DNA of 64,000 nucleotides from Pseudomonas marginalis (GCF_008692035.1 NZ_VTFG01000001.1:3845501-3909500), one strand, 5' to 3'. Shown: positions 53,190 to 63,320, numbered from the stretch's first letter. Made by a program: numbers and translations. The notes: generated by a model not told the origin, from the letters alone.

Positions 53190-54686
53190 ATGTCCCTCGC
53201 CATCGTCCACAGCCGCGCCCAGATCGGCGTCGAAGCCCCTGCCGTCACCGTTGAAGTGCATATGGCCAATGGTCTGCCGTCCCTGACGCTGGTGGGCCTG
53301 CCCGAAACCGCGGTCAAGGAAAGCAAGGACCGGGTGCGCAGTGCCATTCTCAACTCTGCGCTGCAATACCCCGCTCGCCGGATCACCCTCAATCTCGCGC
53401 CCGCCGACCTGCCCAAGGACGGCGGGCGTTTTGACCTGGCGATTGCCCTGGGGATCCTGGCGGCCAGTGTGCAGGTGCCGGCGTTGACGCTCGATGACGT
53501 GGAATGCCTGGGGGAGTTGGCGCTGTCCGGCGAGGTGCGGGCGGTAAAAGGCGTGTTGCCGGCCGCGCTGGCGGCGCGCAAGGCCGGGCGCACCGTGATA
53601 GTGCCGCGAGCGAATGCCGAAGAGGCGTGCCTGGCGTCGGGGTTGAAGGTGATTGCGGTGGACCACCTGCTGCAAGTGGTGGCGCACCTGAATGGACATG
53701 TGCCGATCGAGCCTTACACGTCCGATGGCCTGCTGTACTTGAACAAGCCCTATCCGGACCTGAGTGAAGTCCAGGGCCAGCTCGCGGCCAAGCGAGCGTT
53801 GCTGATCGCGGCAGCGGGGGCGCATAACCTTTTGTTCAGTGGGCCGCCCGGCACCGGCAAGACCCTGCTCGCCAGCCGCCTGCCAGGTTTATTGCCGCCG
53901 TTGAGCGAACAGGAGGCGCTGGAGGTTGCCGCGATTCAATCGGTTGTAAGTCTGGCGCCGCTGAGCCATTGGCCCCATCGACCGTTTCGCCAACCGCATC
54001 ACTCGGCATCCGGCCCGGCACTGGTGGGCGGCGGCTCGAAACCACAGCCGGGAGAAATCACCCTGGCTCATCATGGGGTGCTGTTCCTGGATGAGCTGCC
54101 GGAATTTGATCGCAAGGTGTTGGAAGTGCTGCGCGAACCGCTGGAGTCGGGGCATATCGTGATTTCCCGCGCTCGCGACCGAGTGAGTTTCCCGGCGCGC
54201 TTCCAACTGGTCGCGGCGATGAACCCCTGCCCTTGCGGTTATATGGGCGAACCCAGCGGGCGCTGTCGTTGTACGCCGGAACAGATTCAGCGGTATCGCA
54301 ACAAGCTCTCGGGGCCGCTGCTGGACCGGATTGACTTGCACCTGACCGTGGCGAGGGAAACGACGGCACTGAACCCGATCCAACAGGCGGGCGAGGATAC
54401 CGCCCACGCCTCAGCGCGGGTCGCCCAGGCTCGCGAGCATCAGCAAAAGCGCCAGGGCTGTGCGAATGCCTTTCTTGATCTGCCGGGGCTGCGCGAGCAC
54501 TGCAAGCTCGCGAAGGTGGATGAAAGCTGGCTGGAAACGGCCTGTGAACGACTGACCCTATCGCTGCGCGCGGCCCATCGACTGCTCAAGGTGGCACGCA
54601 CGCTGGCGGATCTGGACCAGATAGAGACCATCACCCGCGACCACCTGAAAGAGGCCCTGCAATACCGCCCGGCGGCGATCACTTAA
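53190..54686 (+). CDS. comM: ComM/YifB family AAA+ ATPase (Mg-chelatase-like)
   Basis: 498-residue hexameric helicase that promotes branch migration during natural transformation and recombination. The N-terminal Lon-like domain (about 1-180, AIVHSRAQIGVEAPAVTVEVH) is followed by an AAA+ core with Walker A SGPPGTGKTLLA (about 214-225), Walker B LFLDELPEFD and a zinc-like CPCGYMGEPSGRCRC. The C-terminal Mg-chelatase subdomain is present. Natural competence is not known for all pseudomonads. Confidence 0.94.
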   Translation: MSLAIVHSRAQIGVEAPAVTVEVHMANGLPSLTLVGLPETAVKESKDRVRSAILNSALQYPARRITLNLAPADLPKDGGRFDLAIALGILAASVQVPALTLDDVECLGELALSGEVRAVKGVLPAALAARKAGRTVIVPRANAEEACLASGLKVIAVDHLLQVVAHLNGHVPIEPYTSDGLLYLNKPYPDLSEVQGQLAAKRALLIAAAGAHNLLFSGPPGTGKTLLASRLPGLLPPLSEQEALEVAAIQSVVSLAPLSHWPHRPFRQPHHSASGPALVGGGSKPQPGEITLAHHGVLFLDELPEFDRKVLEVLREPLESGHIVISRARDRVSFPARFQLVAAMNPCPCGYMGEPSGRCRCTPEQIQRYRNKLSGPLLDRIDLHLTVARETTALNPIQQAGEDTAHASARVAQAREHQQKRQGCANAFLDLPGLREHCKLAKVDESWLETACERLTLSLRAAHRLLKVARTLADLDQIETITRDHLKEALQYRPAAIT

Positions 54687-54701
54687 GCTTGGCGCAAAGC
54701 C

Positions 54702-54731
54702 AAATGTGGGAGCGACAGGCCTCCCACATTG
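54702..54731. repeat. Single REP-type hairpin between comM and the chemoreceptor gene
   Basis: Arms AATGTGGGAG and CTCCCACATT enclose an 8-base loop (CGACAGGC) between two convergent genes. It contains the outer part of the REP core on both sides and probably acts as a terminator. Confidence 0.8.
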
Positions 54732-54745
54732 TGTACAGCAGTGGC

Positions 54746-56722
54746 TCAGCGAAAGCGATCCACCTCATGGCGCAGGCTCGCCGCCAACGTCTCCAGTTCC
54801 TTGGCGGTAATCGCCAGGTTGGACACCACTTCGCGTTGCTCACTGTTGGCCAGCGCGATGCTCTGCAGGTTGCTGCTGAGCAGGGTCGCGGTGCTGCTCT
54901 GCTCCTGGGTGGCCGTGGTGATGGCCGCGAACTGCTGACCGGCCGAGCGGCTTTGCTCGTCGATACGCGCCAGGGCCGAGGCCACGTCGGCGTTGCGCGA
55001 CAGGCCTTCCTGCATCAGCGCGTTGCCTTGCTCCATGGTGCTGATGGCGTTGCCGGTTTCCTTCTGGATGCTCTGGATCATGCCGGAAATTTCATCGGTG
55101 GCCTCACGGGTACGCGACGCCAGGTTACGTACTTCGTCGGCCACCACGGCAAACCCACGGCCCTGCTCCCCTGCACGGGCGGCTTCAATGGCGGCGTTGA
55201 GCGCCAGCAAGTTGGTCTGTTCGGCAATCGAGGTGATCACGCCGACGATCCCGCCGATTTCCTGGGAGCGCTGGCCGAGGGTGTTGATCACCGTGGCCGT
55301 GCTGTTCAGGGCGGTGGCAATGTGTTCCAGGGACGACGACGCTTCCTGCATCGAGGTGCGGCCAATGCGGGTCTGCTGGGCGTTTTCCTGGGCCAGGCGT
55401 TCGGTATTGCCCATGTTGTCGGCGATATTCAACGACGTCGCGCTGAACTCCTCTACCGCGCCGGCCATGCTGGTGATCTCGCCGGACTGCTGCTCCATGC
55501 CCTCATAGGCACCGCCGGACAAACCGGACAAGGCCTGGGCGCGGCTGTTGACCTCTTCGGCTGCGTTACGGATATGGGAGACCATGGTCGACAGCGCTTC
55601 GCCCATCTGGTTAAAGCTGCGTGCCAGTTGGCCGATTTCATCATGGCTGGACACGCTCAAGCGTGCGCTCAGATCGCCCGCACCCAGGGCCTCGGCTTGA
55701 CTCACCAGGTCACTCAGGGGCTGCAACTTGCTGCGCAGCAGCCAGACCGTGGCGCCTACTGCCAGCAACATCGCCAACACACTGCCGATCACCAGGCGGA
55801 TCCCCACGGCCCAGGTTACCGCGCGGATTTCAGCTTTCGGCATGCTCGCGACCACGGCCCACGGGCCGCCTTCGAACGGTACCGAAACGCTATAGAAGTC
55901 TTCGTTCTTGTCGCTCCAGAAGCGGCCTTTGCCGGGGGTCTTGGCCAGGTCCAGCATCACCGGCACCGATTGATCCAACGCCTGCACGCCGGCGGGTGCC
56001 ACCAGCCAGTGCTTTTGCTCATCCAGCAGTGCAAGGGAGCCGGTCTGGCCAATTCGGAAGCGCTTGAGGTTTTCGAATTGGGCATTCTGCGCATCGGTGT
56101 AGTCAAAACCGATGAACAGCACGGCGATAACCTTACCGCCGCTGTCACGCACCGGGCTGTACTGGGTCATGTAGGAACGATCGAACAACACCGCCCTGCC
56201 GATGTAGGTCTGCCCACCCACAACGCGCTGGTAGGCCGGGCCCTGACGGTCGAGGACGGTGCCGATGGCGCGGTTGCCATCCTGCTTGGTCAGGGACGTG
56301 CTGATACGGATGAAGTCGTCGCCACTGCGCACAAATACGGTGGCCACGCCGCCAGACATTTGCTTGAACTCGTCCACCTCATCAAAGTTGTTGTTCAACA
56401 CCTCGTTGCCCAGGTACAGGCTGGGCGTCTGAACACCGGCCACGCTCACGGGTTGGTCCACATGCACGCTCAACCCGGCACCGAAACGTTTTTCAAACAG
56501 CCCGCTCAAACGCTGGGTGCTCTCGCGCAAGGTGCCGTGGAAGGTATTGAGTTGGTCGGCGAGCAGGCGCGCCTCGCTGGCCAGGTGCTCCTCGCGGGTG
56601 TCGAGGTTGGCGGAGTCAAGGGAACGCAAGGCAAACACCGTACTGCCGCTGATAACGACAGCCAGAATCACGGCTAACGCGAGGCCTAACTGGGAGGCAA
56701 TCCGGGCGCGAGGTTGAGACAT
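54746..56722 (-). CDS. Methyl-accepting chemotaxis protein with double-Cache sensor
   Basis: 658-residue chemoreceptor with a first membrane helix (about 10-30), a periplasmic Cache domain (about 35-300) with LYLGNEVLNNNFDEVDEF and YSPVRDSGGKVIAVLFIGFDYT, and a second helix (about 307-330). A HAMP domain and signalling coiled coil follow, with the conserved hairpin AEQTNLLALNAAIEAARAGEQGRGFAVVADEVRNLA and methylation helices. The ligand is unknown; Cache domains bind amino acids, organic acids or polyamines. It is monocistronic. Confidence 0.93.
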   Translation of the reverse strand: MSQPRARIASQLGLALAVILAVVISGSTVFALRSLDSANLDTREEHLASEARLLADQLNTFHGTLRESTQRLSGLFEKRFGAGLSVHVDQPVSVAGVQTPSLYLGNEVLNNNFDEVDEFKQMSGGVATVFVRSGDDFIRISTSLTKQDGNRAIGTVLDRQGPAYQRVVGGQTYIGRAVLFDRSYMTQYSPVRDSGGKVIAVLFIGFDYTDAQNAQFENLKRFRIGQTGSLALLDEQKHWLVAPAGVQALDQSVPVMLDLAKTPGKGRFWSDKNEDFYSVSVPFEGGPWAVVASMPKAEIRAVTWAVGIRLVIGSVLAMLLAVGATVWLLRSKLQPLSDLVSQAEALGAGDLSARLSVSSHDEIGQLARSFNQMGEALSTMVSHIRNAAEEVNSRAQALSGLSGGAYEGMEQQSGEITSMAGAVEEFSATSLNIADNMGNTERLAQENAQQTRIGRTSMQEASSSLEHIATALNSTATVINTLGQRSQEIGGIVGVITSIAEQTNLLALNAAIEAARAGEQGRGFAVVADEVRNLASRTREATDEISGMIQSIQKETGNAISTMEQGNALMQEGLSRNADVASALARIDEQSRSAGQQFAAITTATQEQSSTATLLSSNLQSIALANSEQREVVSNLAITAKELETLAASLRHEVDRFR

Positions 56723-56900
56723 GACAGCTCCTGGCCGAGGCCAGGATCATCCTGATCTCATAGCGCTGCTCGGCAAATTATCTGATGGGAAACGTTGGTG
56801 CACGATAGTTCCAACACACCTACTTCGGCTGGCCGCAGCAATACTTGAGCGCTTCACAGGGGTATCACGCAAACGGTTGCGAACCAACGCCGCCAAGCAT

Positions 56901-57821
56901 TCAGTCGAGGCGTTCGACCGCAGGCAACACCATCGCCTGCACCTCGCCTTGCAGAAATTCCGCCAGCCGTCGCAAGCGCTCGCCGCCAGGGCGGGTTTTT
57001 GGCCAGACCAGGTAGTAATTTTCCCCACTGGCCACCGCCGTCGGCCACGGCAGGCTCAATCGTCCTTGGGCGACGTCCTCGGCCACCATCAGCAAATCGC
57101 CCATGGACACGCCATAGCCCCGCGCAGCGGCGATCATGCCCAGCTCCAGGGTGTCGAACACCTGCCCGCCCTTGAGCGACACCTGGGACGACAGCTGCAT
57201 GCGCGCCAGCCAATTGCGCCAGTCGCGCCGGTCGGGCGTGGGGTGCAGCAATTCGGCGGTGGCCAGGCGCGCGGCGTCCCAAGGCCCATCCTCCAGCAGG
57301 TTCGGCGCACCGACAGGAATCAACAGCTCCGGAAACAGGTAACTGGCCTCCCAATCCACTGGAAAACGCCCATCGCTCAGCAGCACCGCACAGTCGAAAG
57401 GCTCCTGATTGAAGTCCACCTCGTCCACGCTCATCCAGGCGCTGGTCAGTTGCACCTCATTGCCCGGCTGCAGCGCCCGGAAGCGGCTGAGTCGCGCCAG
57501 CAGCCAGCGCATGGTCAATGTGGAGGGGGCCTTCATGCGCAGGATGTCATCTTCGGCATTCAAGGTATGGCAGGCGCGCTCCAGCGCCGCGAACCCTTCG
57601 CGCACACCGGGCAACAATAGACGCGCCGCTTCAGTGAGCTGCAAGGTGCGGCCATTGCGCTGGAACAGCCGGCAGGCGAAATGCTCTTCAAGCGTGCGGA
57701 TATGTCGGCTCACCGCACTTTGGGTGATCGACAACTCCTCGGCCGCGCGGGTGAAAGAACTGTGTCGGGAGGCCGCTTCAAACGCGCGCAAGGCATAAAG
57801 AGGAGGAAGACGACGAGACAT
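56901..57821 (-). CDS. LysR-family transcriptional regulator
   Basis: 306-residue regulator of the GcvA-like LysR type. The N-terminal winged helix has LPPLYALRAFEAASRHSSFTRAAEELSITQSAVSRHIRTLE (about 6-45), and a periplasmic-binding-like effector domain occupies about 90-300. The start at 57821 has GGAG 8 bases upstream and fits the family. It is divergent from a MATE exporter gene with a 152-base gap, the usual arrangement of a LysR and its target. The effector is not evident. Confidence 0.9.
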   Translation of the reverse strand: MSRRLPPLYALRAFEAASRHSSFTRAAEELSITQSAVSRHIRTLEEHFACRLFQRNGRTLQLTEAARLLLPGVREGFAALERACHTLNAEDDILRMKAPSTLTMRWLLARLSRFRALQPGNEVQLTSAWMSVDEVDFNQEPFDCAVLLSDGRFPVDWEASYLFPELLIPVGAPNLLEDGPWDAARLATAELLHPTPDRRDWRNWLARMQLSSQVSLKGGQVFDTLELGMIAAARGYGVSMGDLLMVAEDVAQGRLSLPWPTAVASGENYYLVWPKTRPGGERLRRLAEFLQGEVQAMVLPAVERLD

Positions 57822-57973
57822 GAGGAAAGCTCCGACAGCGCAATACTGAAACCCTACCAGAATCAATCAAGCATGAGTTTTAATCATGCAAACGATCGCA
57901 TTTATCCCTTTGTGCAATGGGCTGAGAGCGCCGAGAATCAACCCTTCCCCAACCCTCTGACTTTTTGAGCGTG

Positions 57974-59386
57974 ATGATCATGCAGCATCCGGCACGTACC
58001 GAACTCTGGGCCATTCTGCGGCTGTCAGGGCCGTTGATTGCCTCACAGTTGGCGCACATGCTGATGGTGTTGACCGACACCCTGATGATGGCGCGCCTGA
58101 GCCCCGAAGCCCTGGCCGGTGGCGGCCTGGGTGCCGCAAGCTATTCGTTCGTCGCGATTTTCTGCATCGGCGTGATTGCCGCCGTGGGCACCTTGGTTGC
58201 GATCCGCCACGGCGCGGGCGATATCGAAGGCGCCACCCGCCTGACCCAGGCCGGGCTGTGGCTGGCCTGGCTGATGGCCCTGGCGGCGGCCCTGCTGCTG
58301 TGGAACCTCAAGCCGGTGCTGCTGATGTTCGGCCAGACCGAAACCAACGTGCACTCGGCCGGGCAATTTCTGACCATGCTGCCGTTTGCCCTGCCCGGCT
58401 ACCTGAGCTTCATGGCCCTGCGCGGTTTTACCAGCGCCATCGGCAAAGCCACTCCGGTGATGGTGATCAGCGTCGGTGGCACGGTGGTCAACTACCTGCT
58501 CAACCACGCGCTGATCGAAGGCATGTTCGGCTTGCCCAAGCTCGGCTTGATGGGCATCGGCCTGGTCACGGCGATTGTCGCCAACAGCATGGCGCTGGCG
58601 TTGATGTGGTACATCCGCAGCAACCGGGCCTACGCCGCCTACCCGCTGAGTACCGGGCTGCTGCGCCTCAACACCCAATATCTGCGCGAGTTGTGGCGCC
58701 TGGGCCTGCCGATCGGCGGCACCTATGCGGTGGAGGTCGGGCTGTTTGCCTTTGCAGCCCTGTGCATGGGCACCATGGGCAGCACGCAGTTGGCAGCGCA
58801 CCAGATCGCCCTGCAAATCGTATCGGTGGCCTTTATGGTGCCGGCGGGGATGTCCTACGCGGTGACCATGCGCATCGGCCAGCATTATGGCGCCGGGCAG
58901 TTGCTGCAGGCACGCATGGCCGGGCGTGTCGGCATAGGCTTTGGCGCGGCGATAATGCTGGGATTCGCGGCGGTGCTGTGGCTGTTTTCCGAGCCGCTCA
59001 TAGGACTGCTGATCGACCACGACAACCCGGCGTTCCACGACGTGATCGTCCTGGCCGTGAGCCTGCTGGCCGTCGCCGCGTGGTTCGAGCTGTTCGACGG
59101 CGTGCAGACCATCGCCATGGGTTGCATTCGCGGGCTCAAGGACGCCAAGACCACGTTCCTGATCGGTGCGGGCTGCTACTGGTTGATTGGCGCACCCTCG
59201 GCCTGGCTGATGGCCTTCACGTTGGGCTGGGGGCCAACCGGCGTGTGGTGGGGCCTGGCACTGGGACTGGCCTGCGCCGCGATAAGCCTGACCTGGGCGT
59301 TTGAAGCGAAGATGAAGCGGATGATTCGCCGGGAAGGCCCGGCGCCCGAAGCCGACATCGGCTTTCAGGCGGTACAGGCCGACTAG
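57974..59386 (+). CDS. MATE-family multidrug/toxin extrusion protein (NorM/DinF type)
   Basis: 470-residue membrane protein with about 12 helices. Family features include LRLSGPLIASQLAHMLMVLTDTLMMARL near 16-43 and the internal repeat GLPIGGTYAVEVGLFAFAALCMG. It uses a sodium or proton gradient to export cationic drugs. I use ATG 57974; TTG 57965 and ATG 57980 are also possible, since the ribosome site (TTGAG) is weak. It is divergent from the LysR regulator and its stop overlaps that of proE by 4 bases. Confidence 0.88.
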   Translation: MIMQHPARTELWAILRLSGPLIASQLAHMLMVLTDTLMMARLSPEALAGGGLGAASYSFVAIFCIGVIAAVGTLVAIRHGAGDIEGATRLTQAGLWLAWLMALAAALLLWNLKPVLLMFGQTETNVHSAGQFLTMLPFALPGYLSFMALRGFTSAIGKATPVMVISVGGTVVNYLLNHALIEGMFGLPKLGLMGIGLVTAIVANSMALALMWYIRSNRAYAAYPLSTGLLRLNTQYLRELWRLGLPIGGTYAVEVGLFAFAALCMGTMGSTQLAAHQIALQIVSVAFMVPAGMSYAVTMRIGQHYGAGQLLQARMAGRVGIGFGAAIMLGFAAVLWLFSEPLIGLLIDHDNPAFHDVIVLAVSLLAVAAWFELFDGVQTIAMGCIRGLKDAKTTFLIGAGCYWLIGAPSAWLMAFTLGWGPTGVWWGLALGLACAAISLTWAFEAKMKRMIRREGPAPEADIGFQAVQAD

Positions 59387-61056
59387 AGCCCCTCGCTCAC
59401 TCGGGTGTGCTTGCCGTCGCCGAAGGTCAGGTATTCCACCAGCTCCGGCAACGGCAGCGGCTTGCTGATCAGGTAACCCTGGGCCTGGTCGCAGCCGAAC
59501 AGCCGCAACAGCGCCAGTTGCTCGGGGGTTTCCACACCTTCGGCCACCACTTCCAGATTGAGGTTGTGCGCCAGATTGATCATGGCGTGCACCAGCTTGC
59601 GGTTTTCCTCACGCTCTTCCATGCCGCCGACAAAGCTCTTATCGATTTTCAACAACGCAATCGGCAGGCTGTTGAGGTGCACGAACGAAGAAAAACCGGT
59701 GCCGAAGTCATCCAGGGAAAACCGCACACCCAGGCGACCAAGGGCGTCCATGGTCTGCTTGACCAGGTCACTGCGGCGCATCACCGCGGTTTCGGTCAGT
59801 TCGAACTCCAACCATTGCGCTTCCACGCCGCGCTCGCTGATCAGCCGGCTCAGTGTAGAAAGCAACTGGCTGTCCTGGAACTGGCGAAACGACAGGTTGA
59901 CCGCCATGTGCAGCGGCGGCAGGCCGCGTTCACGCAGGTCTTGCATGTCACGCAGGGCTCGGGAAATCACCCAGTAACCCAACGGTACAATCAGGCCGCT
60001 CTGTTCGGCCAGGGGCACGAATTCACTCGGCGGCAACAGGCCGCGCTCGCCGTGGCGCCAGCGCACCAGGGCTTCCAGGCCGACGATATGCCCGTCGTCG
60101 AGGTCGAGGCGCGGCTGGTAGTGCAGCTCCAGCTCATCACGGCGCAAGGCACGGCGCAGCTCGCTTTCCAGGTCGGCCAGGCTGCGCGCGTTGCGGTTGA
60201 TACGTTCGTTAAAGATATGAAAGGTACAGCCCTGGGTGCTCTTGGCTTGCTGCATGGCGATATGGGCATGCCACATCAGCGGGTCGGCGCCGGCACGGGC
60301 GCGGGCATGGGCCACGCCCAGGCTGCAGCCGATCAGCAGGCTTTCGCCATCCACCCAATACGGCTCGGCCATGGCTTCGGTGATGCGCTCGGCCATCCAC
60401 TCCGCACGCTGGGGCGCGCGGCGCGTATCGATCAGCAGGGCGAATTCGTCGCTGCCCAGGCGCGCCAGTTGATCGCCGGCTTCCAGCTGGCTCTTGAGCC
60501 GCGAGACCACTTGCAGGATCAGGCGGTCGCCGGCCTGGTGGCCGAGGGCATCGTTGGCATGGCGGAAATTATCGAGGTCCAGGTGACCGAGGGCCAGGCC
60601 GCGACCTTCGTTCTCGGCCAACCGTGCGGCCAGCAGGGTCTGGAAGCCCTGGCGGTTGGCGATGCCGGTGAGCGGGTCCTGCTCGGCCAGGCGTTGCAGG
60701 GTGTTTTCCAGCACCCCCCGCTCCCGCACATGGCGCAGGCAACGACGCAACGTGTCGGCGTCCAGCGCATTGCGGATCAGCCAGTCACTGACGCCCAGTG
60801 GCGAAACCAGCGGCTCCTGTTCCAACAACAACACGCACGGCAAGCTGCAACGGCCAGGGCCGGGTTGCAGGCTGGGCATGGTCAACAGCACTGCGCTGTC
60901 GTCGTCATCGAACAGACGACTCACCGAGTCCCAGTTTGGCGCGCTGATCAGCACAGCCCCATCGCCCATCGGCGCCAGGCACTCGCGCAACAACGCTGCC
61001 CACTCAGGCGTATCGGCCAGCAGCAGCAAACGCAAGGGTTCGACAGGCGTAGACAA
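59383..61056 (-). CDS. proE: GGDEF-EAL phosphodiesterase (ProE ortholog) with degenerate GGDEF
   Basis: 557-residue cytoplasmic protein. A receiver-like N-terminal domain (about 5-120) lacks an obvious phospho-acceptor. The GGDEF domain (about 130-285) has GSDEF in place of GGDEF, and EAGD where the inhibitory RxxD site should be. The EAL domain (about 300-548) looks complete: GLEALVRW, FELTET, LDDFGTGFSS, AEGVET. I expect net c-di-GMP hydrolysis. Position before rep matches PA5295 (ProE) in P. aeruginosa. It is divergent from rep. Confidence 0.92.
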   Translation of the reverse strand: MSTPVEPLRLLLLADTPEWAALLRECLAPMGDGAVLISAPNWDSVSRLFDDDDSAVLLTMPSLQPGPGRCSLPCVLLLEQEPLVSPLGVSDWLIRNALDADTLRRCLRHVRERGVLENTLQRLAEQDPLTGIANRQGFQTLLAARLAENEGRGLALGHLDLDNFRHANDALGHQAGDRLILQVVSRLKSQLEAGDQLARLGSDEFALLIDTRRAPQRAEWMAERITEAMAEPYWVDGESLLIGCSLGVAHARARAGADPLMWHAHIAMQQAKSTQGCTFHIFNERINRNARSLADLESELRRALRRDELELHYQPRLDLDDGHIVGLEALVRWRHGERGLLPPSEFVPLAEQSGLIVPLGYWVISRALRDMQDLRERGLPPLHMAVNLSFRQFQDSQLLSTLSRLISERGVEAQWLEFELTETAVMRRSDLVKQTMDALGRLGVRFSLDDFGTGFSSFVHLNSLPIALLKIDKSFVGGMEEREENRKLVHAMINLAHNLNLEVVAEGVETPEQLALLRLFGCDQAQGYLISKPLPLPELVEYLTFGDGKHTRVSEGL

Positions 61057-61310
61057 GCTAGCTCCCTAGACTCTGCAAAAATTCGTTGGCGGCGGGCATT
61101 ATGACGTGCGGCCTGATAATCACCAATGATAGGGGTTATCAAATACGCAGGCTGTAAGCAATTGTCTAAAAACCCCGACATCCTGCGGCAAAGTAGCAAA
61201 ACCGGCAAATTTAGATCGAGTGGTACGTCACACCGTCGATCCAGGGCAGCAGAATCTTGCCAGCCTGTTAAAATGCCCGCCCTTTTGAACAACGACTCCC
61301 TGAATTCCGT

Positions 61311-63320
61311 ATGTCCCGACTCAATCCCCGGCAGCAAGAAGCCGTGAACTACGTCGGCGGCCCTCTATTGGTGCTCGCCGGTGCAGGTTCCGGCAAGACC
61401 AGCGTGATCACCCGCAAGATCGCGCACCTGATCCAGAACTGTGGCATCCGCGCCCAGTACATCGTCGCCATGACTTTTACCAACAAGGCCGCGCGGGAAA
61501 TGAAGGAGCGTGTCGGCACCCTGCTCAAGGGTGGCGAAGGCCGTGGCCTCACGGTATGTACCTTCCACAACCTGGGCCTGAACATCATCCGCAAGGAGCA
61601 TGTGCGGCTGGGCTACAAGCCGGGCTTCTCGATCTTCGACGAGACCGACGTCAAGGCCCTGATGACCGACATCATGCAGAAGGAATACGCGGGCGACGAC
61701 GGCGTCGACGAGATCAAGAACATGATCGGCGCCTGGAAAAACGACCTGATCCTGCCGCCAGAAGCCCTGGAAAACGCGCGCAACCCCAAGGAACAGACCG
61801 CTGCCATTGTCTACACCCACTACCAGCGCACGCTCAAGGCGTTCAACGCGGTGGACTTCGACGACCTGATCCTGCTGCCGGTAAAGCTGTTCCAGGAACA
61901 CGCCGACATCCTCGAAAAGTGGCAGAACAAGGTGCGTTACCTGCTGGTGGACGAATACCAGGACACCAACGCCAGCCAATACCTGCTGGTGAAGTTGCTG
62001 ATCGGTACGCGCAACCAGTTCACCGTGGTGGGCGACGACGACCAGTCGATCTACGCCTGGCGCGGCGCCCGCCCGGAAAACCTGATGCTGCTCAAGGACG
62101 ACTACCCGTCCCTGAAAGTGGTGATGCTGGAGCAGAACTACCGCTCCACCAGCCGCATCCTGCGTTGCGCCAACGTGCTGATCTCAAACAACCCCCACGA
62201 GTTTGAAAAACAACTGTGGAGTGAGATGGGCCACGGCGATGAGATCCGCGTGATCCGCTGCCGCAACGAAGACGCCGAAGCCGAGCGCGTGGCGGTGGAA
62301 ATCCTCAGCCTGCACCTGCGCACCGACCGCCCCTACAGCGACTTCGCGATCCTGTATCGCGGCAACTACCAGGCCAAGCTGATCGAGCTGAAATTGCAGC
62401 ACCACCAGGTCCCGTATCGGCTGTCAGGTGGCAACAGCTTTTTCGGACGCCAGGAAGTGAAGGACCTGATGGCCTACTTCCGCCTGATCGTGAACCCGGA
62501 CGACGACAACGCCTTCCTGCGGGTGATCAACGTGCCGCGCCGCGAGATTGGTTCCACCACCCTGGAAAAGCTCGGCAACTACGCCACCGAACGCAAGATC
62601 TCGATGTACGCCGCCACCGACGAAATCGGCCTGGGCGAACACCTGGATACGCGTTTCACCGATCGCCTGTCACGCTTCAAGCGCTTCATGGACAAGGTAC
62701 GTGAACAGTGCGCCGGCGAAGACCCGATCAGCGCCCTGCGCAGCATGGTCATGGACATCGACTATGAAAACTGGCTGCGCACCAACAGTTCCAGCGACAA
62801 GGCCGCGGATTACCGCATGGGTAACGTCTGGTTCCTGATCGAAGCGTTGAAGAACACCCTGGAAAAAGACGAAGACGGCGAAATGACCGTCGAAGACGCC
62901 ATCGGCAAGCTGGTGCTGCGCGACATGCTCGAGCGCCAGCAGGAAGAGGAAGACGGCGCCGAAGGTGTACAGATGATGACCTTGCATGCGTCCAAGGGCC
63001 TGGAATTTCCCTACGTGTTCATCATGGGCATGGAAGAGGAAATCCTCCCGCACCGCTCCAGCATCGAGGCCGACACCATTGAGGAAGAACGGCGCCTGGC
63101 CTACGTGGGCATTACCCGCGCACGTCAGACACTGGCCTTCACCTTTGCCGCCAAGCGCAAGCAATACGGCGAAATCATCGATTGTGCCCCCAGCCGTTTC
63201 CTGGACGAGCTGCCGCCGGATGACCTGGCCTGGGAAGGCAATGACGACACCCCGACCGAGGTGAAGGCCGTTCGCGGCAACACCGCCCTGGCGGATATAC
63301 GCGCGATGTTAAAGCGCTAG
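61311..63320 (+). CDS. rep: ATP-dependent DNA helicase Rep (UvrD family)
   Basis: 669-residue superfamily 1 helicase that helps replication past bound proteins. Motif I is AGAGSGKTSVITRK (about 23-36), motif Ia AMTFTNKAAREMKERV, motif II LLVDEYQDTNASQ, motif III GDDDQSIYAWRGA, motif IV EQNYRS, motif V MTLHASKGLEFPYVFI and motif VI AYVGITRARQTL. The length and N-terminus (MSRLNPRQQEAVNYVGG) are typical. 58 bases separate it from xpt. Confidence 0.96.
   Translation: MSRLNPRQQEAVNYVGGPLLVLAGAGSGKTSVITRKIAHLIQNCGIRAQYIVAMTFTNKAAREMKERVGTLLKGGEGRGLTVCTFHNLGLNIIRKEHVRLGYKPGFSIFDETDVKALMTDIMQKEYAGDDGVDEIKNMIGAWKNDLILPPEALENARNPKEQTAAIVYTHYQRTLKAFNAVDFDDLILLPVKLFQEHADILEKWQNKVRYLLVDEYQDTNASQYLLVKLLIGTRNQFTVVGDDDQSIYAWRGARPENLMLLKDDYPSLKVVMLEQNYRSTSRILRCANVLISNNPHEFEKQLWSEMGHGDEIRVIRCRNEDAEAERVAVEILSLHLRTDRPYSDFAILYRGNYQAKLIELKLQHHQVPYRLSGGNSFFGRQEVKDLMAYFRLIVNPDDDNAFLRVINVPRREIGSTTLEKLGNYATERKISMYAATDEIGLGEHLDTRFTDRLSRFKRFMDKVREQCAGEDPISALRSMVMDIDYENWLRTNSSSDKAADYRMGNVWFLIEALKNTLEKDEDGEMTVEDAIGKLVLRDMLERQQEEEDGAEGVQMMTLHASKGLEFPYVFIMGMEEEILPHRSSIEADTIEEERRLAYVGITRARQTLAFTFAAKRKQYGEIIDCAPSRFLDELPPDDLAWEGNDDTPTEVKAVRGNTALADIRAMLKR

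Noticed and set aside
54689..56677. 662-codon plus-strand frame opposite the chemoreceptor
   Set aside because: Antisense shadow with His/Gly/Ala-rich composition and no motif, while the minus strand encodes a full receptor.
59407..61104. 565-codon plus-strand frame opposite proE
   Set aside because: Antisense shadow; the GGDEF-EAL protein on the minus strand is unambiguous.
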